From contig QFOD01000006.1 of NCBI GenBank assembly GCA_003241055.1, positions 1-64,000 of the forward strand: a DNA stretch of 64,000 bases. Direction: 5' to 3'. Below the pieces are notes generated by a model. The model did not search any database. It was not told the DNA's origin and saw only the letters and a program-made list of their open reading frames with translations. Every line of letters begins with the position of its first letter. Positions within the stretch are counted from its first letter, which is position 1. This document shows, one piece after another, positions 17,474-25,157 of this stretch. Source of the stretch: Roseateles depolymerans (GTDB lineage Bacteria; Pseudomonadota; Gammaproteobacteria; Burkholderiales; Burkholderiaceae_C). A program made the translations under genes and the position numbers.

Positions 17474-18981
17474 GGCGCCGCCTCCTTCTTGGCCGCCGGT
17501 GTCTTCTGGGGCCCTTGCACCGGCTCGTAGGCCGTGGGGCGGGGGATGCGGATGGCACAGGCCGCGTCCTGCGGCAGCGCCTGGGCGTCGGTCTTGGCGT
17601 CGATGAAGCGGAACAGCACGTCGCGCATGCAGCCCAGGCTCATCACGCCGTGACCGGCCTCGGGCACCACCACGTGCTGCACCCGCTCGGGGTGGCCGAC
17701 GGCCAGCGCCTTGGCCACGCGCTCGGCATGGCGCGGCGGCGTCACCGGGTCGGCGCCGCCGCTCAGCAGCAGCACCGGGCTGGGGGCGGGCGGAATCTTG
17801 TAGAAGTCCGCCGGCACCTCGCCACGGGGCCAGGTCTTGCAGACACGGGTGTAGAGCTCGGCGTCCAGGCGGCGGAAGTCGGCGCCGGGCTGGTCGGTGG
17901 CCTGCGCGATGCGCGGGCCGTCCTCGGCGCACACCACCGAGAAGTGCATGCCGGCGGCCAGGCGCATGGCGGGGCTGCTGGCGAAGGAGGTGCTGAGCCC
18001 GAACAGGCCCTCGAAGCGGCCGTCATGCGCCGCCGCGTGCAGCGCCGCGGGCAGGGCGGAGGCCAGCGCCGGCTGGTACAGCGGCAGGCGCAGCAGCCGC
18101 GTCAGCAGCGACTGGTCCAGCGTCAGCTGCTGGGGCTTGCCCGTCAGCGGCTGCGCCACCGTCACCTGGCGCGGGACGGAGGCGCGCAGCTGATCCCAGT
18201 CGGCCTGCAGGTCCGGGTGCGTCTTGCCATAGGCCCGCAGCAGCGCGTCGAGCGCGGCCTGCGTGTCGGTGGAGAAGCTGGCCGGCAGCACCATGTCGGC
18301 CGGCGCCACGCCGTCGATGACGGTGCGGCGCACCTTGGTCGGAAACTGGCGCAGGTATTCCAGCGCCGCGCGCGTGCCGTAGCTGCCGCCGATCAGATCC
18401 CACTGCGGAATGGCCAGCGCCTCGCGCACCGCGTCCATGTCCTGCATCGCGATCGTCGTGGTGAAGAAGCGCATGCCGCCGTCGCGGCCATAGGGCAGCT
18501 GCTCCAGCGTGGCGCGGCAGGCTTCCAGGCGCCGGGCCTGGTGGTCGTTGTCGATGGGCGCGTCGTCATCGCTGTCCTCGGGGCACTGCAGCGGGGCCGA
18601 CCTGCCGGTGCCGCGTTGGTCGATGAAGACCAGGTCGTGCCGGTTGTTCAGCCGCGAGAAGCGCGGCAGCACCCGGGCCGCCAGGCTGATGGCGCTCTGG
18701 CCGGGGCCGCCGGCCAGCATCAGCACCGCGTCGGGCTGCTTGTTGCGCGCCATGGCGGGCACCACCAGGTAGTGCACGTCAATCTTGACGCCGTCCGGCC
18801 GGGCCGGGTCCAGCGGGCGCTGCAGGCTGCCGCACTGCAGTTCGGTGGGAATGCCGTCGACGCGGCAGGGCTTGAGCGCCGCGGCCGGTGCCGCCTGCAC
18901 GGGCAGGGCCTGCAGCACCAGCAGCAGCAGCGCGCTGAGCAGGGTGACGCGTGCGGGGACGCGCCTGAGGGTTCGCAACAT
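17470..18981 (-). CDS. Exported alpha/beta hydrolase with TAP-like C-terminal domain
   Basis: This 503-residue protein has a signal peptide (about 1-30) and an alpha/beta-hydrolase fold of the tripeptidyl aminopeptidase (TAP) type. MLAGGPGQSA supplies the oxyanion region, and the nucleophile sits in GGSYGTR. The acid is in LSGGADPVTPP and the histidine in PEAGHGVM, so the triad is complete. Such enzymes cleave N-terminal tri- or tetrapeptides, or esters. The gene is first in the operon with the NatAB-like exporter, coupled by ATGA. Exporter and hydrolase may process or resist the same peptide, which is inference. Confidence 0.88.
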   Translation of the reverse strand: MLRTLRRVPARVTLLSALLLLVLQALPVQAAPAAALKPCRVDGIPTELQCGSLQRPLDPARPDGVKIDVHYLVVPAMARNKQPDAVLMLAGGPGQSAISLAARVLPRFSRLNNRHDLVFIDQRGTGRSAPLQCPEDSDDDAPIDNDHQARRLEACRATLEQLPYGRDGGMRFFTTTIAMQDMDAVREALAIPQWDLIGGSYGTRAALEYLRQFPTKVRRTVIDGVAPADMVLPASFSTDTQAALDALLRAYGKTHPDLQADWDQLRASVPRQVTVAQPLTGKPQQLTLDQSLLTRLLRLPLYQPALASALPAALHAAAHDGRFEGLFGLSTSFASSPAMRLAAGMHFSVVCAEDGPRIAQATDQPGADFRRLDAELYTRVCKTWPRGEVPADFYKIPPAPSPVLLLSGGADPVTPPRHAERVAKALAVGHPERVQHVVVPEAGHGVMSLGCMRDVLFRFIDAKTDAQALPQDAACAIRIPRPTAYEPVQGPQKTPAAKKEAAP

Positions 18982-19254
18982 GCCAGGGTTCCTGGAAGCC
19001 TAACGAGGCGGCCAGTATCCCGGCGGGCTGGGGCGCCCCGGCATACGAGTTGCCCGAATGGCGGCCGGCGCCGCATGAACGGCGGCGGTGGGGGATGGGC
19101 GGCGGTGGGGTCAGGTTTGGTGGGAGGGGCTGGGGGCCACACCTGGTTTGCCGCGACTGACTCTCCGAATCGCATCGGCCACTGCGCATGAGGGCCGTGG
19201 GGCGACTGGTGTGGGGGTGTCTTGGCGACGAGCGGCGTGACCCGTTGCATCGCG

Positions 19255-19772
19255 CCGGGAGTCCGCCCCGGCGGGCGGGTAACTTTTCTCTGTCGCGCCA
19301 GAGAAAAGTCACCAAAAGAGCAGCGCTGAACCGCACCGCGCTCGGGGCCTGAATCGAGGTTCACCAATTCAACGGACGCTGGTCGTGTGCGCAGAAGCGA
19401 TCCGCTGCGCTCTCGCGGTGGACTTGTCATCGCCTGGTGAACTCGGACCTCAGCGCCGTCCGACGCGCGGCTGCACGCCGTGCTCACGAGCAAATGCAAA
19501 GGCAATGCCGCGCCGCTAGTGCGGCGCGATCCTGGGTTTGTATTGGCACCCTCTGGCGTCGGCGTGCAGCCGCGCCTTAGCCGGCGTAAAGGCGCGAGGG
19601 CTGGCTCGCTTCACAAGTCCAACGCGAGAGCGCAGCGGCTCGCTTCAGGCCCGAAGGCCGCTGCGCCCGATCAAGCGGGCTTGCAGTGGCTGTGGAATTA
19701 GCGCTCCTCTTTTGGTGACTTTTCTCTGGCGCGACAGAGAAAAGTTACCCGCCTGCCGGGGCGGACTCCCGG
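19255..19772. repeat. Head-to-head pair of dispersed hairpin repeats (518 bp)
   Basis: The arms 19255-19326 and 19701-19772 are inverted copies agreeing at all but about two of 72 positions. Each has a perfect 10-bp stem, ACTTTTCTCT with AGAGAAAAGT, around a GC loop (19282-19309 and 19718-19745), next to CACCAAAAGAG. Similarity between the two halves continues inward towards a hairpin CGCGCCGC-TAGT-GCGGCGCG at 19509-19528, so the block is one large imperfect palindrome. A relative lies at 45781-46030. Short frames here are by-products of the repeat. No gene is seen between 18982 and 20236. Confidence 0.8.
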
Positions 19773-19856
19773 CTCGGTGCTGCGAGTTGAAAGGCTCTGC
19801 GCAAAAGCAGCAGGACTCTGGATTTGAGAAGTGGACCCGCTGCGCATGATCTGTTG

Positions 19857-20140
19857 TTCACGGCCCCTGCTCCGCCACCCACCCGCTGCGCGGGTGGGTT
19901 CCCTGCGCGCCCAAGCGCCTGCAGGCGCTTGGGCCTTCGCCAGGCGTCGTGCAGCACGCAGGTGCTGCACTCGGTCCTGCCTCAGTGCATCGCCCGACAA
20001 GGCCGGGCCGAACTCGCGTCGCTACGCTCTGCTCGGACAAGCGTCGCGAGTCAGTGCTTGAAGCGTGCTGCGCACGCGCCTTGTCGGGCTGCGCTTCTCG
20101 GCGGCTCCAAGGGGGAAGGCCGGAACAGCCCACCGCCGAA
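19857..20140 (+). repeat. Second dispersed repeat type, copy 1
   Basis: This stretch matches the reverse complement of 47330-47555 over most of its length, including the segment from the CTGCTCCGCC block to the CGGCGGCTCCAA block. Copy 1 carries about 100 extra bases (near 19905-20005) absent from the other copy. Because of the repeat, both loci contain the same hypothetical peptide start MLRTRLVGLRFSAAP, which is best regarded as noncoding. It lies just left of the cassette-like genes. Confidence 0.7.
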
Positions 20141-20236
20141 GACCGAAAACGAACAGCGCTTATCTTCCCGATGAGCGCTGTGTGTCTTGGCGGTCAGGGG
20201 TTGAAATTAAAGATTTGACCCTGTGCCCCGCGGGAC

Positions 20237-20575
20237 CTAAATGCGCGCCATGGCGTTACGGAGCACGAAGAGCAATGGCATACCGAGCGCCACGAGTGCA
20301 GCGCAGACCAGAACTGACTCTGTACTCAAGTTCTCGCTGACCAACTGAGCGACAGATGGCTTGTCCCGGGCTTCCAGGAAGTAGCCGCCACCGAAGAAGA
20401 GCTTGCCGAACTCGGCCACAGCTTGGATCAGGCGGTGTAGGCCAAGCATGGAGAGAAAGGCAATGACGGCAAAGACTACGGAACTCGGTAGAACCTTGGC
20501 CCAGAAAACGGCAGATGTACCCGAAAGAGCCAGGCAGATGAAGACCGGAAGTACGAGTGATAGAAGGAACGACAT
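20237..20575 (-). CDS. Small membrane protein in a cassette-like segment
   Basis: A 112-residue protein from ATG 20575 has three predicted membrane segments, at about 3-25, 29-50 and 86-108. No family is recognised. The frame remains open to ATG 20641, but that start falls inside the attC-like site at 20626-20694, so the inner start is preferred. It follows the ATPase gene on the same strand and shares its lower GC content. If it is a cassette gene, its own downstream attC is missing: the sequence beyond 20237 runs into dispersed repeats, so the cassette looks truncated. A role as membrane partner or effector of the ATPase is speculation. Confidence 0.55.
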   Translation of the reverse strand: MSFLLSLVLPVFICLALSGTSAVFWAKVLPSSVVFAVIAFLSMLGLHRLIQAVAEFGKLFFGGGYFLEARDKPSVAQLVSENLSTESVLVCAALVALGMPLLFVLRNAMARI

Positions 20576-20625
20576 GCTCTTGGGCGTGGACAACGATGGA
20601 GCTATGCGCTGATGGCCACTGTGCG

Positions 20626-20694
20626 GTTTAACGTTTGACATGAGAGGCCAGGCCCGGCTTGCCGGGACTGGTCCTCTCGATGGAAAGGTTAGAG
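20626..20694 (-). other. attC-like integron recombination site (69 bp)
   Basis: Read on the minus strand, the site runs from CTCTAAC (RYYYAAC-like, 20688-20694) to GTTAAAC (a perfect GTTRRRY, 20626-20632). Between them is an imperfect palindrome: GAGAGG-A-CCAG and CCCGGC pair with GCCGGG and CTGG-CCTCTC, leaving one extrahelical base and a tiny loop. Length, core boxes, inner arms and the unpaired base all fit folded attC sites. It stands directly after the stop of the ATPase gene, where a cassette attC belongs. Confidence 0.7.
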
Positions 20695-21995
20695 CGCAGT
20701 GCTGTGACCAACACCTACTCCTTGTCTTCTTCTTCGATGGACAGCACCCCGAAGCGCTTGATGTACTCCTTCAGCAGAGGATCGACAAAGGCGTAGACGC
20801 CACGATCTCGCTGAACGATGACCTCGCGTGCTTGCAAGTTGCCCATGTTCGAGCTGTATTGGTTCTGCGAGTACCCGATCTTGTCGGAAATGAACGCGAG
20901 CGGCACGTCATCGCCTGAGTGCTCGGCCATTGCACGCAGGATCTTCTGATACTTGCCGGAGCCTGCGCGGCGGAGAAGAGAGTTGAGCTTGTTCCGGCGC
21001 AAAGTCTCGACCGTTCGAACTTTGGCTGCCTCAGCATCCTCCAGCGAAATCTTGTCATCTGTGTCGACGGCAAGGGTCTGACTCCCAAGCAGATGAACCG
21101 GCTCCGGATAGCCGGCTGCGAGCTTGTGGATCGCGGTACAGACGCGATCATCAAACTCGCACTTCACGCTTGAGTAGCCCGTTCGCAGAATCTCTGTTGT
21201 TTCCGCCGGCTCCAATCTAGGTACCGGAACTTCCTTGAAGGTCCGATAGATGGATGCATGCTCTTCTTCAAGAGTCTGAATTGCGCCAGTGATACCGGCG
21301 CAAAAGAAGGCAACGTTATTAATCTTCTCTCGTGCGAGCTTCTCAGTTGCGAGCTTGAAGAATGTTGCAATTCCGGATGTCGGGCTTGCACGATCAAGCT
21401 CGTCGATGAATATGAGTACGCCGTCTTTCCCTTGTTCGGTGGCGCGTGTGGCCACCTTGCTAACCTCGGTGCAAAAGTGGTTCACAACGCTAGTGATATC
21501 GCTTGCGTCGGCTTCTTTTTTGCTCAGTTTGAGCGTTCCACCCAGGTTCAGCTCGATCTTGACTTTTGAGAAGACCTTGCCGACTACTGTTTGCAGGTCT
21601 TCCATGACCCCTTTGACGATTTCGCGTGGCCCCTGATCCTTTGCTGCATCGTGCCAAGCAACTAGGAAGTCAAACTTCCCCGTACCCAAATCAATTCCGA
21701 GCCGCTGGGGTAGACGGTTGTCGCCTTGCGCCAACTCCTTCGCTTGGTTCAGCAATGAACTCTTTCCGATCCCCCGGTCTCCCGTGATGATCGTGCTGGT
21801 TGGCTTTCCATGCTTCAACTGATACAGGGAGTCGACTACTAACTCCACCTGTGTCTTCCGCCCAGAGAACCGAGCGGGATCGGAAACCGGGATATCAGGC
21901 GTGAACGGGTCTACATATCGGCTCTTCATGGATTGATCCTGTGTAGCTATTCGAATCTCGTGATAGCAGAGAGGGCGCCTGCTGCTGCGCTCTAA
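20632..21995 (-). mobile_element. Probable integron gene cassette carrying the ATPase gene
   Basis: The predicted cassette begins just after the G of GTTAGAG (minus strand, 21996 downward) and ends at the G of the next core GTTAAAC. The diagnostic feature is a perfect 12-bp inverted repeat, GTTAGAGCGCAG at 20688-20699 with CTGCGCTCTAAC at 21985-21996: the start of the cassette is complementary to the R'' box of its own attC, as expected from a circular cassette intermediate. It contains a single gene with lower GC than the surroundings. No integrase gene is in the window, so this would be an isolated cassette or a CALIN remnant. Confidence 0.6.
20715..21929 (-). CDS. AAA/STAND-like P-loop ATPase with C-terminal winged helix
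   Basis: This 404-residue ATPase has Walker A GDRGIGKSS at 50-58 and Walker B VLIFIDELDR at 171-180. An Orc1/Cdc6-like helical middle follows, and then a C-terminal winged-helix-like region (about 330-404: KILRAMAEHSGDD through YAFVDPLLKEYIKRF). The sequence before Walker A (DPARFSGRKTQVELVVDSL) is the usual entry to AAA-type ATPases. ATG 21929 is preceded by AGGA at a good distance, so the upstream extension to 22037 is not used. GC content is clearly below that of neighbouring genes. Function is unknown; stand-alone ATPases of this type often act as switches in defence or regulation. Confidence 0.8.
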   Translation of the reverse strand: MKSRYVDPFTPDIPVSDPARFSGRKTQVELVVDSLYQLKHGKPTSTIITGDRGIGKSSLLNQAKELAQGDNRLPQRLGIDLGTGKFDFLVAWHDAAKDQGPREIVKGVMEDLQTVVGKVFSKVKIELNLGGTLKLSKKEADASDITSVVNHFCTEVSKVATRATEQGKDGVLIFIDELDRASPTSGIATFFKLATEKLAREKINNVAFFCAGITGAIQTLEEEHASIYRTFKEVPVPRLEPAETTEILRTGYSSVKCEFDDRVCTAIHKLAAGYPEPVHLLGSQTLAVDTDDKISLEDAEAAKVRTVETLRRNKLNSLLRRAGSGKYQKILRAMAEHSGDDVPLAFISDKIGYSQNQYSSNMGNLQAREVIVQRDRGVYAFVDPLLKEYIKRFGVLSIEEEDKE

Positions 21996-21996
21996 C

Positions 21997-22387
21997 TTGT
22001 TATATACCGGCGCAAACCGTCGGATAACACCGGACACCGCGCGCTAACAGCCGCCTCCATGCGCTTGCAAGTGCTTGTCGCATATAAATTCCTCCGCTCT
22101 CGCGCGCTGTTATCAGGCGCTATTTCTCCGGGCAAATGCCGCGCCGGTTACAAAGCGCTAGTGTCGGCCTGTGGGCGCCTGGATGTTGCCATTGCCAGGG
22201 GGCAATGGTTCCCGCGGAGAACCCTGCCACCAGGTCGTCGCATCGCGTCGATGCCCGGCAGCGGTGACGCCCGTTCGATCAGTTAGGCCTGAGCGGCAGG
22301 TGGGTGACAGGCCCAGGCCCCTGAAGCGGCCCGGCGTCAATGGGGGCGCCCGGCCGATAACAGCCGGAAGCGCCCCGCCATCGAGGC
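21997..22387. other. Noncoding stretch upstream of the ATPase cassette
   Basis: No convincing gene lies here. The part up to about 22160 is still AT-richer and holds imperfect inverted sequences (GCGCTAACAG near 22050 with CTGTTATCAGGCGC near 22110) that may be a degenerate attC of a lost preceding cassette. Beyond that the composition returns to normal. A hairpin CCATTGCC-AGGG-GGCAATGG sits at 22189-22208, and the adhP terminator-like hairpin follows. Confidence 0.4.
22343..22376 (-). terminator. GC hairpin after the alcohol dehydrogenase gene
   Basis: GGGGCGC and GCGCCCC flank an inner CCGG pair, forming a stable stem 12 bases past the adhP stop. No T-run follows, so factor-independent termination is uncertain. 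Confidence 0.35.
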
Positions 22388-23410
22388 TCAGATCTCCAGA
22401 ATCACCCGCCCGTCAATCCGCCCCTGCTTCATCGCGCCGAAGATGGCGTTGATGTTCTCCAGCTTGTCGGTGGAGTAGTGCGAGGCCACCTTGCCCTCGC
22501 CGGCAAATTGCAGGGCCTCCATCAGGTCCAGCCGGGTGCCGACGATGGAGCCGCGCACGGTCTTGGCGTTGAGCACCACGTCGAAGATGGGCAGCTCGAA
22601 GCCGCCGGGCGGCAGGCCCACCAGGGACATGGTGCCGCGCTTGTGCAGCATGCCCACGCCCTGCGCAAAGGCCTGGCGTGACACGGCCGTCACCAGCACG
22701 CCGTGGGCGCCGCGCAGCTGCTTCTGCACCTCGGCCACCACGTCCTGGGTGGCGGCGTTCAGCGTCACGTCGGCGCCCAGCGTGCGGGCCAGTGCCAGCT
22801 TGTCTTCGGCCACGTCCACCGCGATCACATGGAAGCCCATGGCCTTGGCGTACTGCACGGCCATGTGGCCCAGGCCGCCCACGCCGGAGATGGCGACCCA
22901 GTCGCCCGGCTTGCAATCCAGCTGCTTGAGGCCCTTGTAGACCGTGACGCCGGCACACAGCACGGGCGCGGCGGGGGCGAAGTCGAGGTTGGCGGGCAGG
23001 TGGCCCACATAGCCGGGGTCGGCCAGCACGTATTCGGCGTAGCCGCCGTTGACGGTGTAGCCGGTCATCTCCTGGTGGTCGCACAGGGTTTCCCAGCCGC
23101 CCATGCAGTGCTCGCAATGGCCGCAGCTGGTGTGTAGCCAGGGCACGCCGACCCGGTCGCCTTCCTTCAGGAACTTCACGCCGGCCCCGACGCGGGCCAC
23201 ATAGCCCACGCCCTCGTGGCCGGGGATGAAGGGCAGCGTGGGCTTGACGGGCCAGTCGCCGTCGGCGGCGTGCAGGTCGGTGTGGCACACGCCGGAGGCC
23301 ACCACCTTCACCAGCACCTGGCCGGGCGGCACCTCGGGCACGTCCACGTCCTCGATTTCCAGCGGCTTGCCGAACTCGTGAACCACCGCTGCCTTCATCT
23401 TCTCCGCCAT
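22388..23410 (-). CDS. adhP: Zinc-dependent alcohol dehydrogenase AdhP
   Basis: This 340-residue medium-chain NAD-dependent alcohol dehydrogenase is of the AdhP (ethanol-active) type. Catalytic zinc ligands lie in GVCHTDLH and GHEGVGYV, and structural zinc cysteines in CGHCEHCMGGWETLC. The nucleotide fold has ISGVGGLGHMAVQYAKAMG. It oxidises ethanol and short alcohols or reduces aldehydes in the cytoplasm. GGGAGTAGG precedes the ATG. An FNR/Anr-type box at 23465-23478 lies about 61 bp upstream of the start codon, which fits oxygen-dependent control. It is monocistronic. Confidence 0.94.
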   Translation of the reverse strand: MAEKMKAAVVHEFGKPLEIEDVDVPEVPPGQVLVKVVASGVCHTDLHAADGDWPVKPTLPFIPGHEGVGYVARVGAGVKFLKEGDRVGVPWLHTSCGHCEHCMGGWETLCDHQEMTGYTVNGGYAEYVLADPGYVGHLPANLDFAPAAPVLCAGVTVYKGLKQLDCKPGDWVAISGVGGLGHMAVQYAKAMGFHVIAVDVAEDKLALARTLGADVTLNAATQDVVAEVQKQLRGAHGVLVTAVSRQAFAQGVGMLHKRGTMSLVGLPPGGFELPIFDVVLNAKTVRGSIVGTRLDLMEALQFAGEGKVASHYSTDKLENINAIFGAMKQGRIDGRVILEI

Positions 23411-23464
23411 GACCTACTCCCGGTTAAAAACTGGTCAGTCTGTAACCATTGCTCGCCGCGGCGT

Positions 23465-23478
23465 TTGATCGCGGTCAA
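23465..23478 (-). promoter_or_regulatory. FNR/Anr-like operator upstream of adhP
   Basis: TTGATCGCGGTCAA matches the FNR/Anr consensus TTGAT-N4-ATCAA in 9 of the 10 defined bases. Its centre is about 61 bp before the adhP start codon, compatible with an activator position near -41. Anaerobic activation of an ethanol dehydrogenase would make sense. Prediction only. Confidence 0.5.
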
Positions 23479-23481
23479 ACG

Positions 23482-23517
23482 AAAAAGCCGCGCCACCCGA
23501 CGGGCGGGCGCGCGGCT
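23482..23517 (-). terminator. Rho-independent terminator of the thioredoxin-family gene
   Basis: On the minus strand a GC-rich stem, AGCCGCGC with GCGCGGCT and further inner pairs, is followed by a run of five T residues. It stands 28 bp after the stop of the 23545-25089 gene. Confidence 0.75.
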
Positions 23518-23544
23518 CTTGGGCGGGCCGGGTGGCGGGGGGCG

Positions 23545-25089
23545 TCAGGCCTTGGCCTTGAACAGGCTCTGGCAGGCCGAGCGAGCCTTGGCCTCGCCGG
23601 CGTCCAGCTTGCCGCAGACGCCGTCCAGCTGGCTCTTGAGCTTGTCGACCACGGCGGCTTGGGCCGGTGCCTTGGCCCAGCCGTTCAGCAGCGTGGCCAC
23701 TTTCTTCAGCGAGCGTTCGCTGCGTTCGTAGAAGGCGCCGGGGTCCTTCTCGGCCTCGGCGAACAGCTGGGCCGCGGTCTTCTCGATGCGGGCGCTGTCT
23801 TCGGGGGCCAGCTCGATCAGCAGGCCCAGGTAGTTGGAGCCCCACTGCAGGCGGGTGGCCGGGCCCTCGCTCTTGTTGAAGGCTTCTTCAGACCAGCGCA
23901 GCGCCTCGGCCTTGTGGCCCTGCTTCTTCGCGTTGCCGGCCAGCTGGCTCATCAGGTAGTAGGGCGAGTGGCTGCGCGCCAGCGCGGACTTCAGCAGCTC
24001 GTCGCTCTCCTTCCACAGGCCGGCGCGGCCCAGCACATAGGCGGCGCCGGTGACCACGGCCTGGCGCTCGTAGCCGTCGGTGATCTCGCGGTTGGCGCGG
24101 CCGGCCTGGTCGCGGGCCTGGGCCAGCAGCGCGGGCGGCAGGCCGGTGGGGTTCACCGCGTCCTTGGGCTGGTCGAGCCGGGCCAGCTCGATGCGGCCCT
24201 GCAGCGCGTTCAGGCGGTCGGCGCGCGACAGCGTGGTGTCGGCATTGAGCCGGGCCAGCGCCGCGTCGAAGGCGGCCACCAGCTGCTGGCGCGCCTCGCC
24301 GGGCTGGGGCGCCACGGCCTTGACGATGTCGGGTGCCTCGTTGGTGAGCACGTCCATCTGCGCATGGGCCTGGGCCGGATCGGCCAGCACGGCGCGCACG
24401 CGCTCCTGCTGGGCGGGGTCGGCCTTGCCCTCGGCGCCCAGCGACTTCAGCCACAGCCGCGTCGTCGTCTCGGCGTCCACGCCCTCGCTGAGTTTGGCCA
24501 GCTGGGCCAGCGTGGCGGCACGCTGCTCGGCGGGCACCAGCTGCTGCTCGTCGGTCTCCCAGCCATAGAAGCCCAGCAGCCGCCACTCGTTGGCAGACAG
24601 CTTCTTGCCGGCCTTGGCGTCAGCCAGCACGGTCTTGACCGGGCGGCCGCTGGACAGGCCCAGCTGCAGCACCTTCATCACCTGGGCCGCGTCGGCCTCG
24701 CCGGGCAGGCGGGTGACCTCCTGGCCCGTGGGGCTGAACAGGATCAGCGTGGGGTAGCCGCGCACCTTGAAGCGCGTGCCAAGCTTCTGCGCACCGGGCG
24801 CGTCGCCATCGATGCCCACGGCCACGAAGGCCTTGCTCTGCTCGATGAAGTCCGCGCGGTTGAAGAGCGTGGCCTTGAGCTGGTTGCAGGGCGGGCACCA
24901 CTTGGCGCCCCAGTACAGCAGCACCGGCTTCTTCTCGGTCTTGGCAAGCGCGAAATAGCGCTCGATGTCGGCATCGGCCGCGGCGGCCTGCCAGGCGACG
25001 CCAGGGCCGGTGCTGGCGTGGACGGCAGGCGTGGCACCCAGCACCAGGGCGGTGGCGAGCGCGGCGAACAGGGGAGCGAGCTTCTTCAT
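23545..25089 (-). CDS. Exported thioredoxin-fold protein with long helical-repeat C-terminus
   Basis: This 514-residue protein has a signal peptide (residues 1-25) and a thioredoxin domain (about 30-150). The redox motif WCPPC has cysteines 65 and 68, and the cis-proline loop is RGYPTL. The remaining ~350 residues are alpha-helical and alanine-rich, resembling TPR-like repeats, with a cysteine pair near the end (GVCGKLD and SACQSLF). It probably acts as a periplasmic disulphide reductase or isomerase with a protein-binding tail. A strong terminator follows, so it is likely monocistronic. Confidence 0.85.
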   Translation of the reverse strand: MKKLAPLFAALATALVLGATPAVHASTGPGVAWQAAAADADIERYFALAKTEKKPVLLYWGAKWCPPCNQLKATLFNRADFIEQSKAFVAVGIDGDAPGAQKLGTRFKVRGYPTLILFSPTGQEVTRLPGEADAAQVMKVLQLGLSSGRPVKTVLADAKAGKKLSANEWRLLGFYGWETDEQQLVPAEQRAATLAQLAKLSEGVDAETTTRLWLKSLGAEGKADPAQQERVRAVLADPAQAHAQMDVLTNEAPDIVKAVAPQPGEARQQLVAAFDAALARLNADTTLSRADRLNALQGRIELARLDQPKDAVNPTGLPPALLAQARDQAGRANREITDGYERQAVVTGAAYVLGRAGLWKESDELLKSALARSHSPYYLMSQLAGNAKKQGHKAEALRWSEEAFNKSEGPATRLQWGSNYLGLLIELAPEDSARIEKTAAQLFAEAEKDPGAFYERSERSLKKVATLLNGWAKAPAQAAVVDKLKSQLDGVCGKLDAGEAKARSACQSLFKAKA

Positions 25090-25157
25090 CGAGCGTCGGG
25101 AAGGGTTGGGGGCAAAACCTGCATTCTGCGGCCAGCCACGCCGGCCAGAATCTGCGC

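Noticed and set aside
19282..19309. Considered the ACTTTTCTCT hairpin as an ordinary terminator
   Set aside because: It occurs in several copies in both orientations inside larger repeats and has no consistent gene-end position.
20065..20340. Frame beginning MLRTRLVGLRFSAAP
   Set aside because: Produced by a dispersed repeat; the same peptide start recurs in the repeat copy at 47196-47414.
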